From: Streptomyces sp. NBC_01233
GTDB lineage: Bacteria > Actinomycetota > Actinomycetes > Streptomycetales > Streptomycetaceae
DNA: 64,000 bases
NCBI RefSeq assembly: GCF_035989305.1
Contig: NZ_CP108514.1
Span: forward strand, 6,490,501-6,554,500
Direction of reading: 5' to 3'
The position numbers and the translations under genes were made by a program. Every line of letters begins with the position of its first letter. Positions within the stretch are counted from its first letter, which is position 1. Below, in pieces: positions 48,956 to 61,916 of this stretch. The notes beneath the pieces are model-generated. The model was given only the letters and a program-made list of their open reading frames with translations. It ran no database searches and had not been told where the DNA came from.

Positions 48956-51940
48956 ATGGACGAAGGATCCGATGCGGCACAGCCGCCGGAGGCGACGCTG
49001 CCGAGACTGGGCTGCACCGGAACCAGCCAGCGAGGGGGACCGGTGAGTGCCCCGGGGGCGGCGCTCCTGAACCGTCCGTCCGTCTCGGGCGGAGGCAGGG
49101 GCCTGGCGATGCAGCTGCTCCTCGCGGTGGTCAGCGGCGGGTACGCCGTCGGCGCCGCCCTCAACTGGGGCTCGGAGGAAGTCGCCGAGATCATGGGCGA
49201 CTTCGGACTGAGCGCAGCGGGCCTGCTCGCCGCTGTCTCCTGCTACTCGTACGCGCGTGCCATCGACAGCCGCGAACGCCCCGCCTGGCTGCTCTTCGCC
49301 TTCTCCTCCCTCATGGGTGCCGGCGGCAACGCGGTCTGGGGCTGGTACGAGGTGGTCCTCGGTGAACCCGTCCCGAAGCCCTCGCTGGCCGACTTCGCCT
49401 TCCTCTGCTTCGCCCCGCCCGCCATCGTGGGCCTGCTCGTCCTCGCCAAACGGCCCGTCACCCGCGCCGGCTGGGTGTGCCTCGGGCTCGACTCCTGGCT
49501 CATCGGCGGCTCCCTGCTCACCCTGTCCTGGAGCCTGGCCCTGGCCCACGCGGCGCGGACCGCCCAGTCCGGCGCCCCGGGCAGCGTCCCGCGCGCCGCG
49601 CTCTCCCTCGCCTACCCGCTCCTGGACATCGCGCTCGTCTCGATGGTCCTGGTCCTGCACTTCCGGCGGAGCGAGACCAACCGCTCCGCCGTCAACACCG
49701 CCATCGCGGCACTGGCCCTGACCGTGCTCAGCGACGCGCTGTTCACCTCGCCCCTGCTGAGCGCCGAGTACCAGTCCGGACAGCTGCTCGACGCCGGCTG
49801 GTTCGCCGGCTCGCTGCTGCTCGCGTACGCACCCTGGGGCGCCCGACGCCTCCACCCGGGCCCGGAGCCGGCCGGGCACCCGCGCGGGGACCGGCCGCAC
49901 AGCCGCCCGATCACCGGCTCCCTGCCCGCCCTCACCCCGTACCTCGCAGCCGCCGTGTGCACCCTCGGCATCCTCTACAACGTCGTGGACGGCCGGAAGG
50001 TCGACCGGATGGTCGTCTTCACCGGCTGCACGGTCGTGCTCGCCCTCGTCATCCGGCAGGGCATCATGCTCCTCGACAACATCGCGCTCACCCAGGAACT
50101 GGCCCAGAAGGAGAACCACTTCCGCTCCCTGGTCCAGGGCTCCAGCGACGTCATCATGATCGCCGCGCCCACCGGGACCCTGCGCTACGTCAGCCCCGCC
50201 GCTGCCGGGGTCTACGGCCGCGAGGCCGAGGAGCTGGTCGGCACCGAGCTCGCCACCCTCATCCATCCGGACGACCTCGGCCGGGTGGTCCACGAGGTAC
50301 GCCGCTTCCTCGCCGCACCGCCGACCGAGGAGCCCACCACCCGCATCGAGTGCCGCTTCAAGTCGGGCGGCGGCGAATGGCTCAACGTGGAGTCCACCGT
50401 CAACCGCCACCAGGGCGGTCTCATCCTCAACAGCCGGGACGTCACCGAGCGGGTCCGGCTCCAGGCCCAGCTCCAGCACAGCGCCGAGCACGATCCGCTG
50501 ACGGACCTGCCCAACCGCGCCCTCTTCACCCGGCGGGTGCGCCAGGCCCTGACCGGCCGGCGGGCGGGGGACCACAGCACCGCCGTGCTCTTCATCGACC
50601 TCGACGGTTTCAAAGCGGTCAACGACACCATCGGCCACCAGGCCGGCGACGAGCTGCTCATCGAGGCCGCGCGCAGGCTCCAGGACTCGGTCCGGGCCGG
50701 GGACACCGCGGCCCGCCTCGGCGGCGACGAGTTCGCCGCGCTGATCCTGGGCGACGGGAACCGTGACCGCAGTGCCCGTGAGTACCAGGTGCGCGAGATC
50801 GCCGACCGGCTGCGCACCACGCTCTCCCAGTCGTACCGGATCGGCGGCAGCGAGGTGCGCGTCGCCGCCAGCATCGGCGTGGCCTTCGCCGACCCCGGCA
50901 TCACCCCTTCGGACCTGATGCGCAACGCGGATCTCGCGATGTACCGGGCCAAGGCGGCCGGCAAGGACCGCGTCGAGATGTACGCCCCCCAGATGCAGGC
51001 CGAGGTCGTACGGAAGGCCGAGCTGGCGGGCCGGCTGCGGACCGCACTCCACGAGGGGGAGTTCGCCCTGCTGCACCAGCCCGTGGTCTCGCTGGCCACC
51101 GGCGAGGTGGCGGCCGTCGCCGCGCAGGCCCGCTGGCGTTCCGCGCAGGGCATCCTCTTCACGCCGGCCGAGTTCCTCCGGGCCGCCGAGTACAGCGAGG
51201 GCGGCGCGGGAGGTGCGGGAGGCCCCGGCGGTGCGGGCCCGGACGCCTCGCGCACCGCCGAGCTGGGGCGCTGGCTGCTGGAGGAGGCCGTGGAGCAGGC
51301 CGCCGACCGGCACCGGGCCGGGCACGACGTACCGGTGGCCGTGCGGATGACCGCCCAGCGGCTCCTGGACCGCGCCATGCCGCTCCGCTCCGTGGAGGCC
51401 CTGCTGACCCGGCACGGCCTGCCCTCCGGGTCCCTGGTGCTCGAGCTCGCCGTATCCGACCCCAGAGTGCCCTTCGACGACCTGGAGCGCCGCCTGACTG
51501 CCTTGCATCGGCTGGGGGTGGGTATCTCCCTGGACGGCTTCGGCAGCGGCTACGCGGCCATCAGCGCCCTGCGCCGGCTTCCCGTGGACATGCTCAAGCT
51601 GGACCGGGGCCTGGTGGAGGGGGTGGTCGAGTCGGCTCGCCTGCACAAGATCACCGCCGGCCTCTTGCGGATCGCAAACGACCTGGGCATGCGCTCGGTG
51701 GCCGACGGGGTCGACCTCCCCGAGCAGGTGACGGCCCTGCGCGCGATGGGCTGCACGCACGGCCAGGGAATGGCCTTTTCCGGCCCCCTCGACGAGTACA
51801 GGCTGCGCCGTGCGCTGGTGCGCGGTACGTTCCCAGTACCGGGCGGAGCGGCCCAGCCGGCTCTGGCCGGCGGCTCCCCCGGGGGCTCGATGGCCATCCG
51901 CAGAGGCTCACATAATGAGACGCCCGTCCCACCTACTTGA
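48956..51940 (+). CDS. membrane PAS-GGDEF protein with degenerate EAL domain (diguanylate cyclase)
   Basis: About ten hydrophobic segments span residues 45-360. A PAS domain follows (HFRSLVQGSSDVIMIAAPTGTLRYVSPAA). A GGDEF domain follows with intact LGGDEF near residue 590, preceded by the inhibitory I-site RAGD exactly five residues before it. The EAL domain is degenerate: the EAL triplet reads AQA (VAAVAAQARW) and the metal-binding DDFGTG reads DGFGSG. It should therefore make but not degrade c-di-GMP. ATG 48956 lacks a clear ribosome site; GTG 49043 with GAGGGGG is an alternative start. The gene ends just before the ilv leader, as at the S. coelicolor ilvB locus. Confidence 0.92.
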   Translation: MDEGSDAAQPPEATLPRLGCTGTSQRGGPVSAPGAALLNRPSVSGGGRGLAMQLLLAVVSGGYAVGAALNWGSEEVAEIMGDFGLSAAGLLAAVSCYSYARAIDSRERPAWLLFAFSSLMGAGGNAVWGWYEVVLGEPVPKPSLADFAFLCFAPPAIVGLLVLAKRPVTRAGWVCLGLDSWLIGGSLLTLSWSLALAHAARTAQSGAPGSVPRAALSLAYPLLDIALVSMVLVLHFRRSETNRSAVNTAIAALALTVLSDALFTSPLLSAEYQSGQLLDAGWFAGSLLLAYAPWGARRLHPGPEPAGHPRGDRPHSRPITGSLPALTPYLAAAVCTLGILYNVVDGRKVDRMVVFTGCTVVLALVIRQGIMLLDNIALTQELAQKENHFRSLVQGSSDVIMIAAPTGTLRYVSPAAAGVYGREAEELVGTELATLIHPDDLGRVVHEVRRFLAAPPTEEPTTRIECRFKSGGGEWLNVESTVNRHQGGLILNSRDVTERVRLQAQLQHSAEHDPLTDLPNRALFTRRVRQALTGRRAGDHSTAVLFIDLDGFKAVNDTIGHQAGDELLIEAARRLQDSVRAGDTAARLGGDEFAALILGDGNRDRSAREYQVREIADRLRTTLSQSYRIGGSEVRVAASIGVAFADPGITPSDLMRNADLAMYRAKAAGKDRVEMYAPQMQAEVVRKAELAGRLRTALHEGEFALLHQPVVSLATGEVAAVAAQARWRSAQGILFTPAEFLRAAEYSEGGAGGAGGPGGAGPDASRTAELGRWLLEEAVEQAADRHRAGHDVPVAVRMTAQRLLDRAMPLRSVEALLTRHGLPSGSLVLELAVSDPRVPFDDLERRLTALHRLGVGISLDGFGSGYAAISALRRLPVDMLKLDRGLVEGVVESARLHKITAGLLRIANDLGMRSVADGVDLPEQVTALRAMGCTHGQGMAFSGPLDEYRLRRALVRGTFPVPGGAAQPALAGGSPGGSMAIRRGSHNETPVPPT

Positions 51941-51944
51941 CATC

Positions 51945-51966
51945 ACCCTCCCGCCAGAGGGAGGGT
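51945..51966 (+). promoter_or_regulatory. hairpin overlapping the ribosome site of the ilv leader peptide
   Basis: ACCCTCCC and GGGAGGGT form a perfect 8-bp stem with a GCCAGA loop. Its 3' arm is the Shine-Dalgarno sequence for the leader ATG at 51974. It may hold back leader translation, or end the upstream gene, whose stop is 4 bp before. Which applies cannot be told from sequence. Confidence 0.5.
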
Positions 51967-51973
51967 CAATGCC

Positions 51974-52015
51974 ATGCGCACCCGAATTCTCGTACTTGGA
52001 AAGCGCGTCGGCTGA
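51974..52015 (+). CDS. ilv operon leader peptide
   Basis: A 13-residue frame, MRTRILVLGKRVG, has Ile-Leu-Val-Leu in a row and a further Val, with GGGAGG 8 bases upstream. Such clustered branched-chain codons before a terminator are the mark of attenuation: ribosome stalling at low Ile/Leu/Val would prevent terminator folding. A leader peptide is known upstream of ilvB in Streptomyces. It is too short for standard gene finding. Confidence 0.88.
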   Translation: MRTRILVLGKRVG

Positions 52016-52057
52016 AGCAGGGACCTGCATGTCCCCGCTCAACACACCCGACGCGCT

Positions 52058-52091
52058 CCCCTCGCTTGCCTCCCGGCACGAGGGGTTTTTT
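52058..52091 (+). terminator. ilv attenuator
   Basis: CCCCTCG (52058) pairs with CGAGGGG (52079), with an inner GCC/GGC pairing, and the stem is followed by six T (52086-52091). Such a T run is rare in this genome. It lies between the leader peptide and ilvB and is the expected intrinsic terminator of the attenuation system. Confidence 0.9.
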
Positions 52092-52144
52092 GTTGCACTG
52101 GCACAGAGTCGAATCCGCGTAAAACCCTCAGCTTCGAGAAGAGA

Positions 52145-55718
<3,574 letters not shown>

Positions 55719-55725
55719 TCGTGGA

Positions 55726-55760
55726 CGGCGGGGCCGGGGCGGTGTGTCCCGGCCCCGCCG
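55726..55760 (+). terminator. terminator after ilvC
   Basis: A perfect 13-bp stem (CGGCGGGGCCGGG / CCCGGCCCCGCCG) with a 9-base loop starts 8 bp after the ilvC stop. It closes the ilvBNC transcript and separates it from serA. Confidence 0.88.
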
Positions 55761-55959
55761 CGCGTCGCTTGTCCAACACGGCCAACCCCGGAAGGGTGAT
55801 CCTTCCGTACAGGCGGAAATCCGGTCCGTCAGCGCCACTACACTGCTCAACACATACGCGTCAGGCCCACAGTGTCGTGCGTCTTCCACGCGGCTACCCC
55901 CTCCACCGCCTGCGGCCGTCGGGACGGCCGTCCGCACTGGACTTGTGAGGATGACCCAC

Positions 55960-57549
55960 GTGAGCTCGAAACCTGTCGTACTCATCGCCGAAGAGCTGTC
56001 GCCCGCCACGGTGGACGCGCTCGGTCCGGACTTCGAGATCCGGCACGTCAACGGAGCCGACCGCGCGGAGCTGTTGCCCGCGATCGTCGACGTCGACGCG
56101 ATCCTCGTCCGCTCCGCCACCAAGGTCGACGCCGAGGCCATCGCCGTCGCCAAGAAGCTGAAGGTGGTCGCGCGCGCCGGCGTCGGTCTGGACAACGTCG
56201 ACGTCTCCGCCGCCACCAAGGCCGGCGTGATGGTCGTCAACGCCCCGACCTCGAACATCGTGACGGCGGCCGAACTGGCCTGCGGTCTGCTCGTCGCCAC
56301 CGCCCGCAACATCCCGCAGGCCAACACCGCCCTGAAGAACGGTGAGTGGAAGCGGAACAAGTACACGGGTGTCGAGCTCAGCGAGAAGACCCTCGGTGTC
56401 GTCGGCCTGGGCCGCATCGGCGTCCTGGTCGCGCAGCGCATGTCGGCCTTCGGCATGAAGATCGTCGCGTACGACCCCTACGTGCAGCCCGCGCGCGCCG
56501 CCCAGATGGGCGTCAAGATGCTCACGCTGGACGAACTCCTCGAGGTCGCCGACTTCATCACCGTGCACCTGCCCAAGACCCCCGAGACCCTCGGTCTCAT
56601 CGGGGACGAGGCCCTGCACAAGGTGAAGCCCTCCGTCCGCATCGTCAACGCCGCCCGCGGCGGGATCGTGGACGAGGCCGCGCTGTACTCGGCCATCAAG
56701 GAGGGCCGCGTCGCCGGCGCCGGCCTCGACGTGTACGCGAAGGAGCCCTGCACGGACTCCCCGCTCTTCGAGCTCGACCAGGTCGTCTGCACCCCGCACC
56801 TCGGCGCGTCCACGGACGAGGCCCAGGAGAAGGCCGGCGTCTCGGTCGCCAAGTCGGTGCGCCTCGCGCTCGCCGGCGAGCTCGTGCCGGACGCGGTCAA
56901 CGTCCAGGGCGGCGTCATCGCCGAGGACGTCCGTCCCGGCCTGCCGCTCGCCGAGAAGCTCGGCCGCATCTTCACCGCCCTCGCGGGCGAGGTCGCGGTC
57001 CGCCTCGACGTCGAGGTCTGCGGCGAGATCACCCAGCACGACGTCAAGGTGCTCGAACTCTCCGCGCTCAAGGGTGTCTTCGAGGACGTCGTCGACGAGA
57101 CGGTCTCCTACGTCAACGCCCCGCTGTTCGCACAGGAGCGCGGGGTCGAGGTGCGCCTGACCACCAGCTCGGAGTCCCCGGACCACCGCAACGTGGTGAC
57201 CGTCCGCGGCACCCTGTCGGACGGTCAGGAGGTCTCGGTCTCCGGCACGCTCGCGGGCCCGAAGCACCTGCAGAAGATCGTGGGCATCGGCGAGTACGAC
57301 GTGGACCTGGCGCTCGCCGACTACATGGTCGTGCTGCGCTACACCGACCGGCCGGGCGTGGTCGGCACCGTCGGCCGCGTTCTCGGCGAGGCCGGTCTGA
57401 ACATCGCGGGCATGCAGGTCGCCCGTGCGGAGGAGCACGGCGAGGCGCTCGCCGTCCTCACCGTCGACGCCGAGGTGCCGGCGAACGTCCTGGCGGACAT
57501 CTCCGCCGAGATCGGCGCCGTTTCGGCACGTACGGTCAGCCTCGGCTGA
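55960..57549 (+). CDS. serA: D-3-phosphoglycerate dehydrogenase
   Basis: SerA catalyses the first step of serine synthesis. The 529-residue, long actinobacterial form has the substrate/NAD-binding domain (GVVGLGRIGVLVAQRM near 145; NAARGGIVDEAAL; CTPHLGASTDEAQEKAG with the catalytic His). An intervening domain (about 318-455) and a C-terminal ACT domain (YTDRPGVVGTVGRVLGEAGLNIAGMQVAR) follow; the ACT domain usually binds serine. GTG 55960 (VSSKPVVLIAEE) is favoured over ATG 55951, because GTGAGG is at proper distance only for the former. A small hairpin at 55789-55807 lies in the upstream gap. Confidence 0.96.
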   Translation: MSSKPVVLIAEELSPATVDALGPDFEIRHVNGADRAELLPAIVDVDAILVRSATKVDAEAIAVAKKLKVVARAGVGLDNVDVSAATKAGVMVVNAPTSNIVTAAELACGLLVATARNIPQANTALKNGEWKRNKYTGVELSEKTLGVVGLGRIGVLVAQRMSAFGMKIVAYDPYVQPARAAQMGVKMLTLDELLEVADFITVHLPKTPETLGLIGDEALHKVKPSVRIVNAARGGIVDEAALYSAIKEGRVAGAGLDVYAKEPCTDSPLFELDQVVCTPHLGASTDEAQEKAGVSVAKSVRLALAGELVPDAVNVQGGVIAEDVRPGLPLAEKLGRIFTALAGEVAVRLDVEVCGEITQHDVKVLELSALKGVFEDVVDETVSYVNAPLFAQERGVEVRLTTSSESPDHRNVVTVRGTLSDGQEVSVSGTLAGPKHLQKIVGIGEYDVDLALADYMVVLRYTDRPGVVGTVGRVLGEAGLNIAGMQVARAEEHGEALAVLTVDAEVPANVLADISAEIGAVSARTVSLG

Positions 57550-57565
57550 CCCGTGTGACACGGCG

Positions 57566-57594
57566 AAGGGCCCGGGGGATTCCCCCGGGCCCTT
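57566..57594. terminator. terminator between serA and the MFS gene
   Basis: AAGGGCCCGGGGG and CCCCCGGGCCCTT form a perfect 13-bp stem with an ATT loop, 17 bp after serA. It lies between convergent genes and is A/T-flanked on both sides, so it can serve both. Confidence 0.9.
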
Positions 57595-57618
57595 TCACGT
57601 TGTTCCGCCCCGTCCCGA

Positions 57619-59175
57619 TCAGTTGTACGCCGGCACCGCAGCGCCGTCCGCGGGCACATCGGCCTGCTCCGCCGCGGGCGGGGCCGGGGCTTCGATACCC
57701 CGCATCAGAGCCGCGGCGAGCACGGCCGCCCCGAGCAGCAGCGCCGCGCCGCCCCAGGCCGCGTACTGCATCCCGTGGACGAAGGCCTCCCGGGCCAGGG
57801 CCAGGACCTGCTCGCCCGCCTCCCCGCCGATCCGGTGGGCGGCGGCCGCGGCCCCGCCCAGGGTCTCCCGCACGGCGGGCTCGGAGTCCGCCAGCTCGCT
57901 GCGGTAGACCGCGGTGCCCAGGCTGCCGAGGACCGCCATGCCCAGGGCGCCGCCGAACTCCGTTCCGGTCTCCAGCAGGGAGGCGGCGGAGCCAGCCTTC
58001 TCGGCGGGGGCGGCGGCGAGCGCCATGTCGGAGACCAGGGACATCACGGCGACGACGCCCGAGGAGAGCACCCCGGCGCCGGTCAGGATCAGCCACAGGG
58101 AGTCGGTGTCCACGAGGCTGAAGAGGGCGAAGCCGACGGCGGCGAGGGCGAACCCGCCGGCGATGACGTAGCCCCGGTCCACCTTCTGGGCCAGGGCGGC
58201 GGAGACGGGGGCCGCGGCGCCGATGAGGACCGAGGGGGCGAGGCTCCACAGGGCCGCTTCCAGGGTGCCCATGCCGAGCACCGACTGGAGGTACTGGGTC
58301 GTGAAGTAGGCCGAGCCCATCACGGCGAAGGCGGCCAGGGTGTTGAAGGCGATGCCCGCGCCGAAGCCGCGCCCCCGGAAGAGGGCCCGGGAGATCATGG
58401 CGTCGTCGCGGGTGCGCTGGCGGCGGACGAACACGTACGCGAAGGCCAGGCCGACGGCGAGGCAGCCCAGGTAGAGGGGTTCGAAGCCCTCGGCGGCGAT
58501 CTCCTTGAGGCCGTAGACGACCGGCAGCACGGCGGCCATGGACAGCGGGACGCTCAGCAGGTCGAAGCGGCCGGGGGCCGGGTCCTTGAACTCCGGGACC
58601 AGGACCGGGACCAGGAGCAGCAGGAGCAGCATCGCGGGCACGTTGATGAGGAAGACGGAGCCCCACCAGAAGTGGTTCAGCATCACACCGCTCAGCACCG
58701 AGCCGAGGGCGATCCCGCCGGTCATGGCCCCGGACCAGATGGCGATGGCCTTGCCGCGCTGCTTGTCGTCCTGGAAGAGGTTCCGTACGAGGGCCAGCGT
58801 GGAGGGCATCAGGGTCGCGCCGCCGATGCCGAGCAGGACGCGGGCCGCGATGAGCATCTCGGCGCTGGTGGCGTAGCCGGCGCAGACCGAGGCGATGCCG
58901 AAGGCGGTCGCGCCGATCAGCAGCAGCTTGCGGCGGCCGATCCGGTCGCCGAGCGAGCCCATCGTGATCAGCAGGCCGGAGAGGGCGAAGCCGTAGCTGT
59001 CGAAGATCCAGAGCTGCTGGGTGGCGCTCGGGGCGAGCTGGTCGGTGATGGCCGGGATGGCGAAGTAGAGGACGGAGACGTCCATCGACACCAGGAGCAG
59101 GGGCAGCAGGAGGACGGTGAAGGCGGTCCATTCGCGGCGGCCGGCACGTCGCGCTGTGGCAGCGGGGTTTGTCAT
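57619..59175 (-). CDS. MFS drug exporter, DHA2 (14-TM) family
   Basis: The 518-residue protein has 14 hydrophobic segments and the MFS loop motif MGSLGDRIGRRKLLLIGA after helix 2. Motif C-like GGIALGSVLSGVM is in helix 5. It resembles QacA/EmrB-type exporters. The start is ATG 59175 (MTNPAATARRAG); ATG 59193 is also in frame. It is divergent from a TetR gene, and a symmetrical site lies between them, so export is probably induced by a TetR ligand. The substrate is unknown. Confidence 0.92.
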   Translation of the reverse strand: MTNPAATARRAGRREWTAFTVLLLPLLLVSMDVSVLYFAIPAITDQLAPSATQQLWIFDSYGFALSGLLITMGSLGDRIGRRKLLLIGATAFGIASVCAGYATSAEMLIAARVLLGIGGATLMPSTLALVRNLFQDDKQRGKAIAIWSGAMTGGIALGSVLSGVMLNHFWWGSVFLINVPAMLLLLLLVPVLVPEFKDPAPGRFDLLSVPLSMAAVLPVVYGLKEIAAEGFEPLYLGCLAVGLAFAYVFVRRQRTRDDAMISRALFRGRGFGAGIAFNTLAAFAVMGSAYFTTQYLQSVLGMGTLEAALWSLAPSVLIGAAAPVSAALAQKVDRGYVIAGGFALAAVGFALFSLVDTDSLWLILTGAGVLSSGVVAVMSLVSDMALAAAPAEKAGSAASLLETGTEFGGALGMAVLGSLGTAVYRSELADSEPAVRETLGGAAAAAHRIGGEAGEQVLALAREAFVHGMQYAAWGGAALLLGAAVLAAALMRGIEAPAPPAAEQADVPADGAAVPAYN

Positions 59176-59212
59176 GAGCAGGAATATACACACGTCTTAA
59201 ACACTCGTCTAT

Positions 59213-59235
59213 GACAACTGTCTAGAACTGTTGTC
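59213..59235. promoter_or_regulatory. imperfect palindrome, candidate TetR operator
   Basis: GACAAC at 59213 and GTTGTC at 59230 form the outer arms of a 23-bp imperfect palindrome centred on TCTAGA. It lies 38 bp before the MFS start and 30 bp before the TetR start. Location and symmetry fit a shared TetR operator. Confidence 0.6.
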
Positions 59236-59264
59236 TGGGACGGCTGTCTTGCTACCTTGTGGCC

Positions 59265-59858
59265 ATGGGACATCGCGAAGATCTGCTCGAAGGTGCCAAG
59301 AAGTGCCTGGTCGAGAAGGGGTTCGTGCGCACGACCGCGCGCGACATCGTCAGCGCCTCGGGAACCAACCTGGCGTCCATCGGCTACCACTACGGCTCGA
59401 AGGACGCCCTGCTCGCCCAGGCCTTCATCGGCCTGATGGAGGAGTGGGGCGCCGTCTTCCAGGTCGGCCTGGACGGTGAGGGCGGGTCGCTGGAGCGGTT
59501 CCGCGCGCTCTGGGAGGGCGTCCTCGCAGCACACGAGAAGTCGGGTCCGGTCTGGGCGGCCAGCCTGGAGGTGGCACTCGGCAGGGACCAGCGGCCGGAG
59601 CTGCGGTCCATGCTCGCCGCCTCGCAGGCCGAGGGGCGCCGCGGCTTGATCTCCCTGCTGACCGGGACCCCCGAGGACCAGCTCGACGACCGGGACGAGC
59701 GCACGCTCGGCACGTTCTACCAGGCGCTGCTGAACGGCCTGATGATCCAGTGGCTGTTCGATCCGGAGTCGGCGGCCACGGCGGAGGAGTTCACCGAGGG
59801 CATGCGCCGGGCGGCCGAGGCGATGACGCGTCCCCGGGAATCCGAGGACGGGGAGTAA
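59265..59858 (+). CDS. TetR/AcrR family transcriptional regulator
   Basis: The 197-residue protein has the TetR DNA-binding domain at residues 8-53 (AKKCLVEKGFVRTTARDIVSASGTNLASIGYHYGSKDALLAQAF). A TetR_C-type ligand domain follows (ALLNGLMIQWLFDPES). ATG 59265 or GTG 59259 starts it. TACCTT at 59253 is so close that the message is probably leaderless. It is expected to repress itself and the divergent exporter. Confidence 0.93.
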   Translation: MGHREDLLEGAKKCLVEKGFVRTTARDIVSASGTNLASIGYHYGSKDALLAQAFIGLMEEWGAVFQVGLDGEGGSLERFRALWEGVLAAHEKSGPVWAASLEVALGRDQRPELRSMLAASQAEGRRGLISLLTGTPEDQLDDRDERTLGTFYQALLNGLMIQWLFDPESAATAEEFTEGMRRAAEAMTRPRESEDGE

Positions 59859-59962
59859 GCGGAGCGGGAACCACCGCCGGCGGCGCCCCGTCCCACCCCC
59901 GAATGGGCCCGGGACGAGGCGGAGTCGACGTGGACGTCCTGGAGGGAGTCGACACCGTGGTG

Positions 59963-59986
59963 CTGGCTGGCTGGCTGGCTGGCTGG
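59963..59986. repeat. (CTGG)6 tetranucleotide repeat
   Basis: Six exact copies of CTGG in tandem, then CCGGCCGG. Tetranucleotide repeats can change frame by slippage. The reading on the plus strand changes between LAGWLAGW and a different frame across this tract. Confidence 0.8.
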
Positions 59987-60189
59987 CCGGCCGGATCGTG
60001 GCCGGCGCCGAGCCGGGCACGTCCTGCGACGCGGCGATGCGCATGGAGATGGTTCCGGTCGCGCTGGCCCGGCCGCTGGGTGCCCGGCTCGTCATCGGGG
60101 CCGCGACGGGCGCACCCCTCGGGGAGCCGCGGCCGCAGGTGGCGCCCGCGACCGTCGCACCGTGACGACCCCTGCGCCCGCGCGTGCTC

Positions 60190-60440
60190 CACTGCGAGGT
60201 ACCCGATGGCCTCCGGCACCTCGCGGAGCGGACGGGTCCGGTGGGTCACCGGGGTGACCTCGCCGGGTTCGACGAGTTCCCGGAGCGAGCGTCCCCGCGG
60301 GGGTCAGCCGCGCCGGCAGCCGGCCGGCGACAGGTTGCCCACCAGGTCGAGCACGACCACGGCCGCGCGGACCCGTACCAGCACCTGGTGATCTCCGGGC
60401 ACCGGCCGTTCGACCTCCCTCAACTCCAGTACGCCAAGGC
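60190..60440 (-). pseudogene. remnant of an MDR (alcohol dehydrogenase-like) gene
   Basis: On the minus strand about 60310-60440 reads GVLELREVERPVPGDHQVLVRVRAA, the usual N-terminal strand of medium-chain dehydrogenases, and soon reaches a stop. About 60190-60290, in order downstream, reads LRELVEPGEVTPVTHRTRPL then REVPEAIGYLAVEHARAQG, the usual C-terminal part. The ~250 residues between, including the Rossmann domain, are missing. This is a gene reduced by internal deletion. Confidence 0.72.
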
Positions 60441-60445
60441 AGCCG

Positions 60446-61756
60446 TTACGTCAGGCGGGCGGCCTTCAGGGCCATGTGGAGCAGCAGGCGGTCCTCGCCC
60501 TCGTCCAGATCGAGCCCGGTCAGCTGCTCCACCCGGGCGAGGCGGTAGTAGAGGGTCTGACGGTGGATGCCCAGGGCGGCCGCCGCGCGGCCCGCCTGGC
60601 CGGCGCAGTCCAGGAACACCTCGGCGGTGCGGGCGAGTTCGCGGTGCGCCGGGGTCAGCAGGGCGCGCGCCGCCGGATCGTCCACCGGGTCGGCGGCGAG
60701 GGTCGCGAGCAGCCGGTACGGGCCGATCGCCGACCACTGGGCGACCGGGCCGAGCCGGGGCTGCGCGGCGGCCGCCCGGGCAGCGGCGACGGCCTGCTCC
60801 CAGGCGGCGGGCAGCTCCGCGAGGCCCCGGACGGGGTCGGCGACGCCCGCGGTCATCCGCCGGGTGGGCCCGGCAAGGGGCTTGGCCCTGGCCTTGGCTG
60901 CCGCGGTCGCCCCGGCCGCCTTGGCCGTTCCGCCCGCCTTGGCCGTTCCGCCGTCCCCGGCGGCTCCGCCGGGGACGCCCGCTCCGGCCGTCCCGGCCGG
61001 TTCCGCCGCACGCGGCAGCAGCCGGGCCACCGCAGTCAGCGCCGGGGCCAGCGTGTCCGTCGAGCGCAGCCGGAGCAGGACCGCCAGGGCCAGGTCGCCG
61101 GCCGCGCCCGCCTCGTCCCCGCCTGTGCCCCGCCGGGGTACGAGGCACACGGCGGCCGCGCCCGGCACCGACGCGGGAGCCTCTCCGGACCACGGCGCCA
61201 CGCAGACCGCCGCGTGCAGCCCGTCCCCGCCGGGGCCGAGGGCGGCCCGCAGCGCGGCCACCGCCATGTCCTGCTGCCAGCCCCGCCCGGCCGTGAGCAC
61301 CGCCTGGAACTCGCGCGACAGGTCGGCCCCCGCCTTCGCCTCCTCGGCGAGCAGCACCCCGATCCGCTGGGCCACCTCCATGGCCGCGGCCAGGGCCGCC
61401 GGCTCGGGGCCGGGCTTGCCGGGCTCCTGGTCGAGGAGCCACACGTAGCCCTGCACGATGCCCCGGAACCGCACCGGCAGGCAGATCCGCCCCCGGAACA
61501 CCCCGGCGTCGGGCGCCGCCGGGATCCGGACGGGGCCGGTGGCGCGGGCGATGCCAAAGCCCTCGAACCAGGACCGGACGGCCGCCGTCGACTGCCGCGT
61601 CAGGATCGAGCGGGTCCGAACCGGGTCCATCGCGAGATCGTCATCGCTGTCGTGCGCGCCGAAGGCGATGAGGCGGAAGTCCCGGTTCTCCAGGGTCGCG
61701 GGGGCGCCGAGCAGCGCCGAGATCTCGTCCACCAGGTCCTGGTAATCGCCCTTCAC
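60446..61756 (-). CDS. PucR family transcriptional regulator, probably of proline catabolism
   Basis: The 436-residue protein has an N-terminal sensory part ([33 protein letters not shown]), a CdaR/GGDEF-like middle, and a C-terminal PucR helix-turn-helix ([54 protein letters not shown]). A Gly/Thr/Ala/Lys low-complexity insert ([21 protein letters not shown]) interrupts the middle. It is divergent from the proline dehydrogenase and pruA genes with a 160-bp spacer. Such regulators next to put genes commonly activate them in response to proline; that role is inferred from position. Confidence 0.88.
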   Translation of the reverse strand: MKGDYQDLVDEISALLGAPATLENRDFRLIAFGAHDSDDDLAMDPVRTRSILTRQSTAAVRSWFEGFGIARATGPVRIPAAPDAGVFRGRICLPVRFRGIVQGYVWLLDQEPGKPGPEPAALAAAMEVAQRIGVLLAEEAKAGADLSREFQAVLTAGRGWQQDMAVAALRAALGPGGDGLHAAVCVAPWSGEAPASVPGAAAVCLVPRRGTGGDEAGAAGDLALAVLLRLRSTDTLAPALTAVARLLPRAAEPAGTAGAGVPGGAAGDGGTAKAGGTAKAAGATAAAKARAKPLAGPTRRMTAGVADPVRGLAELPAAWEQAVAAARAAAAQPRLGPVAQWSAIGPYRLLATLAADPVDDPAARALLTPAHRELARTAEVFLDCAGQAGRAAAALGIHRQTLYYRLARVEQLTGLDLDEGEDRLLLHMALKAARLT

Positions 61757-61916
61757 CCCGACATTCTCCCACCTCGGGGCCGACGCTTCAGACAGATGTA
61801 TGAGATCCGGGACACGGATGCGTGACAGCTGTCGATGGCAGAGGATCGAAGCGATCCTTAGGTTTCACGGTGGTTTTACTTGCGCTTTTCTTCTGCCACC
61901 CGCTGGAGGTGCCCCC

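Larger units (their letters stand above)
59859..60445. other. 587-bp decayed region without an intact gene
   Basis: No frame here looks like a complete gene. It contains six tandem CTGG units (59963-59986) followed by two CCGG. It also contains a plus-strand reading (about 59904-60165) that needs a frameshift at that repeat to continue (RIVAGAEPGTSCDAAMRMEM..., ending near 60165), and remnants of a zinc-type dehydrogenase on the minus strand at 60190-60440. Confidence 0.6.
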
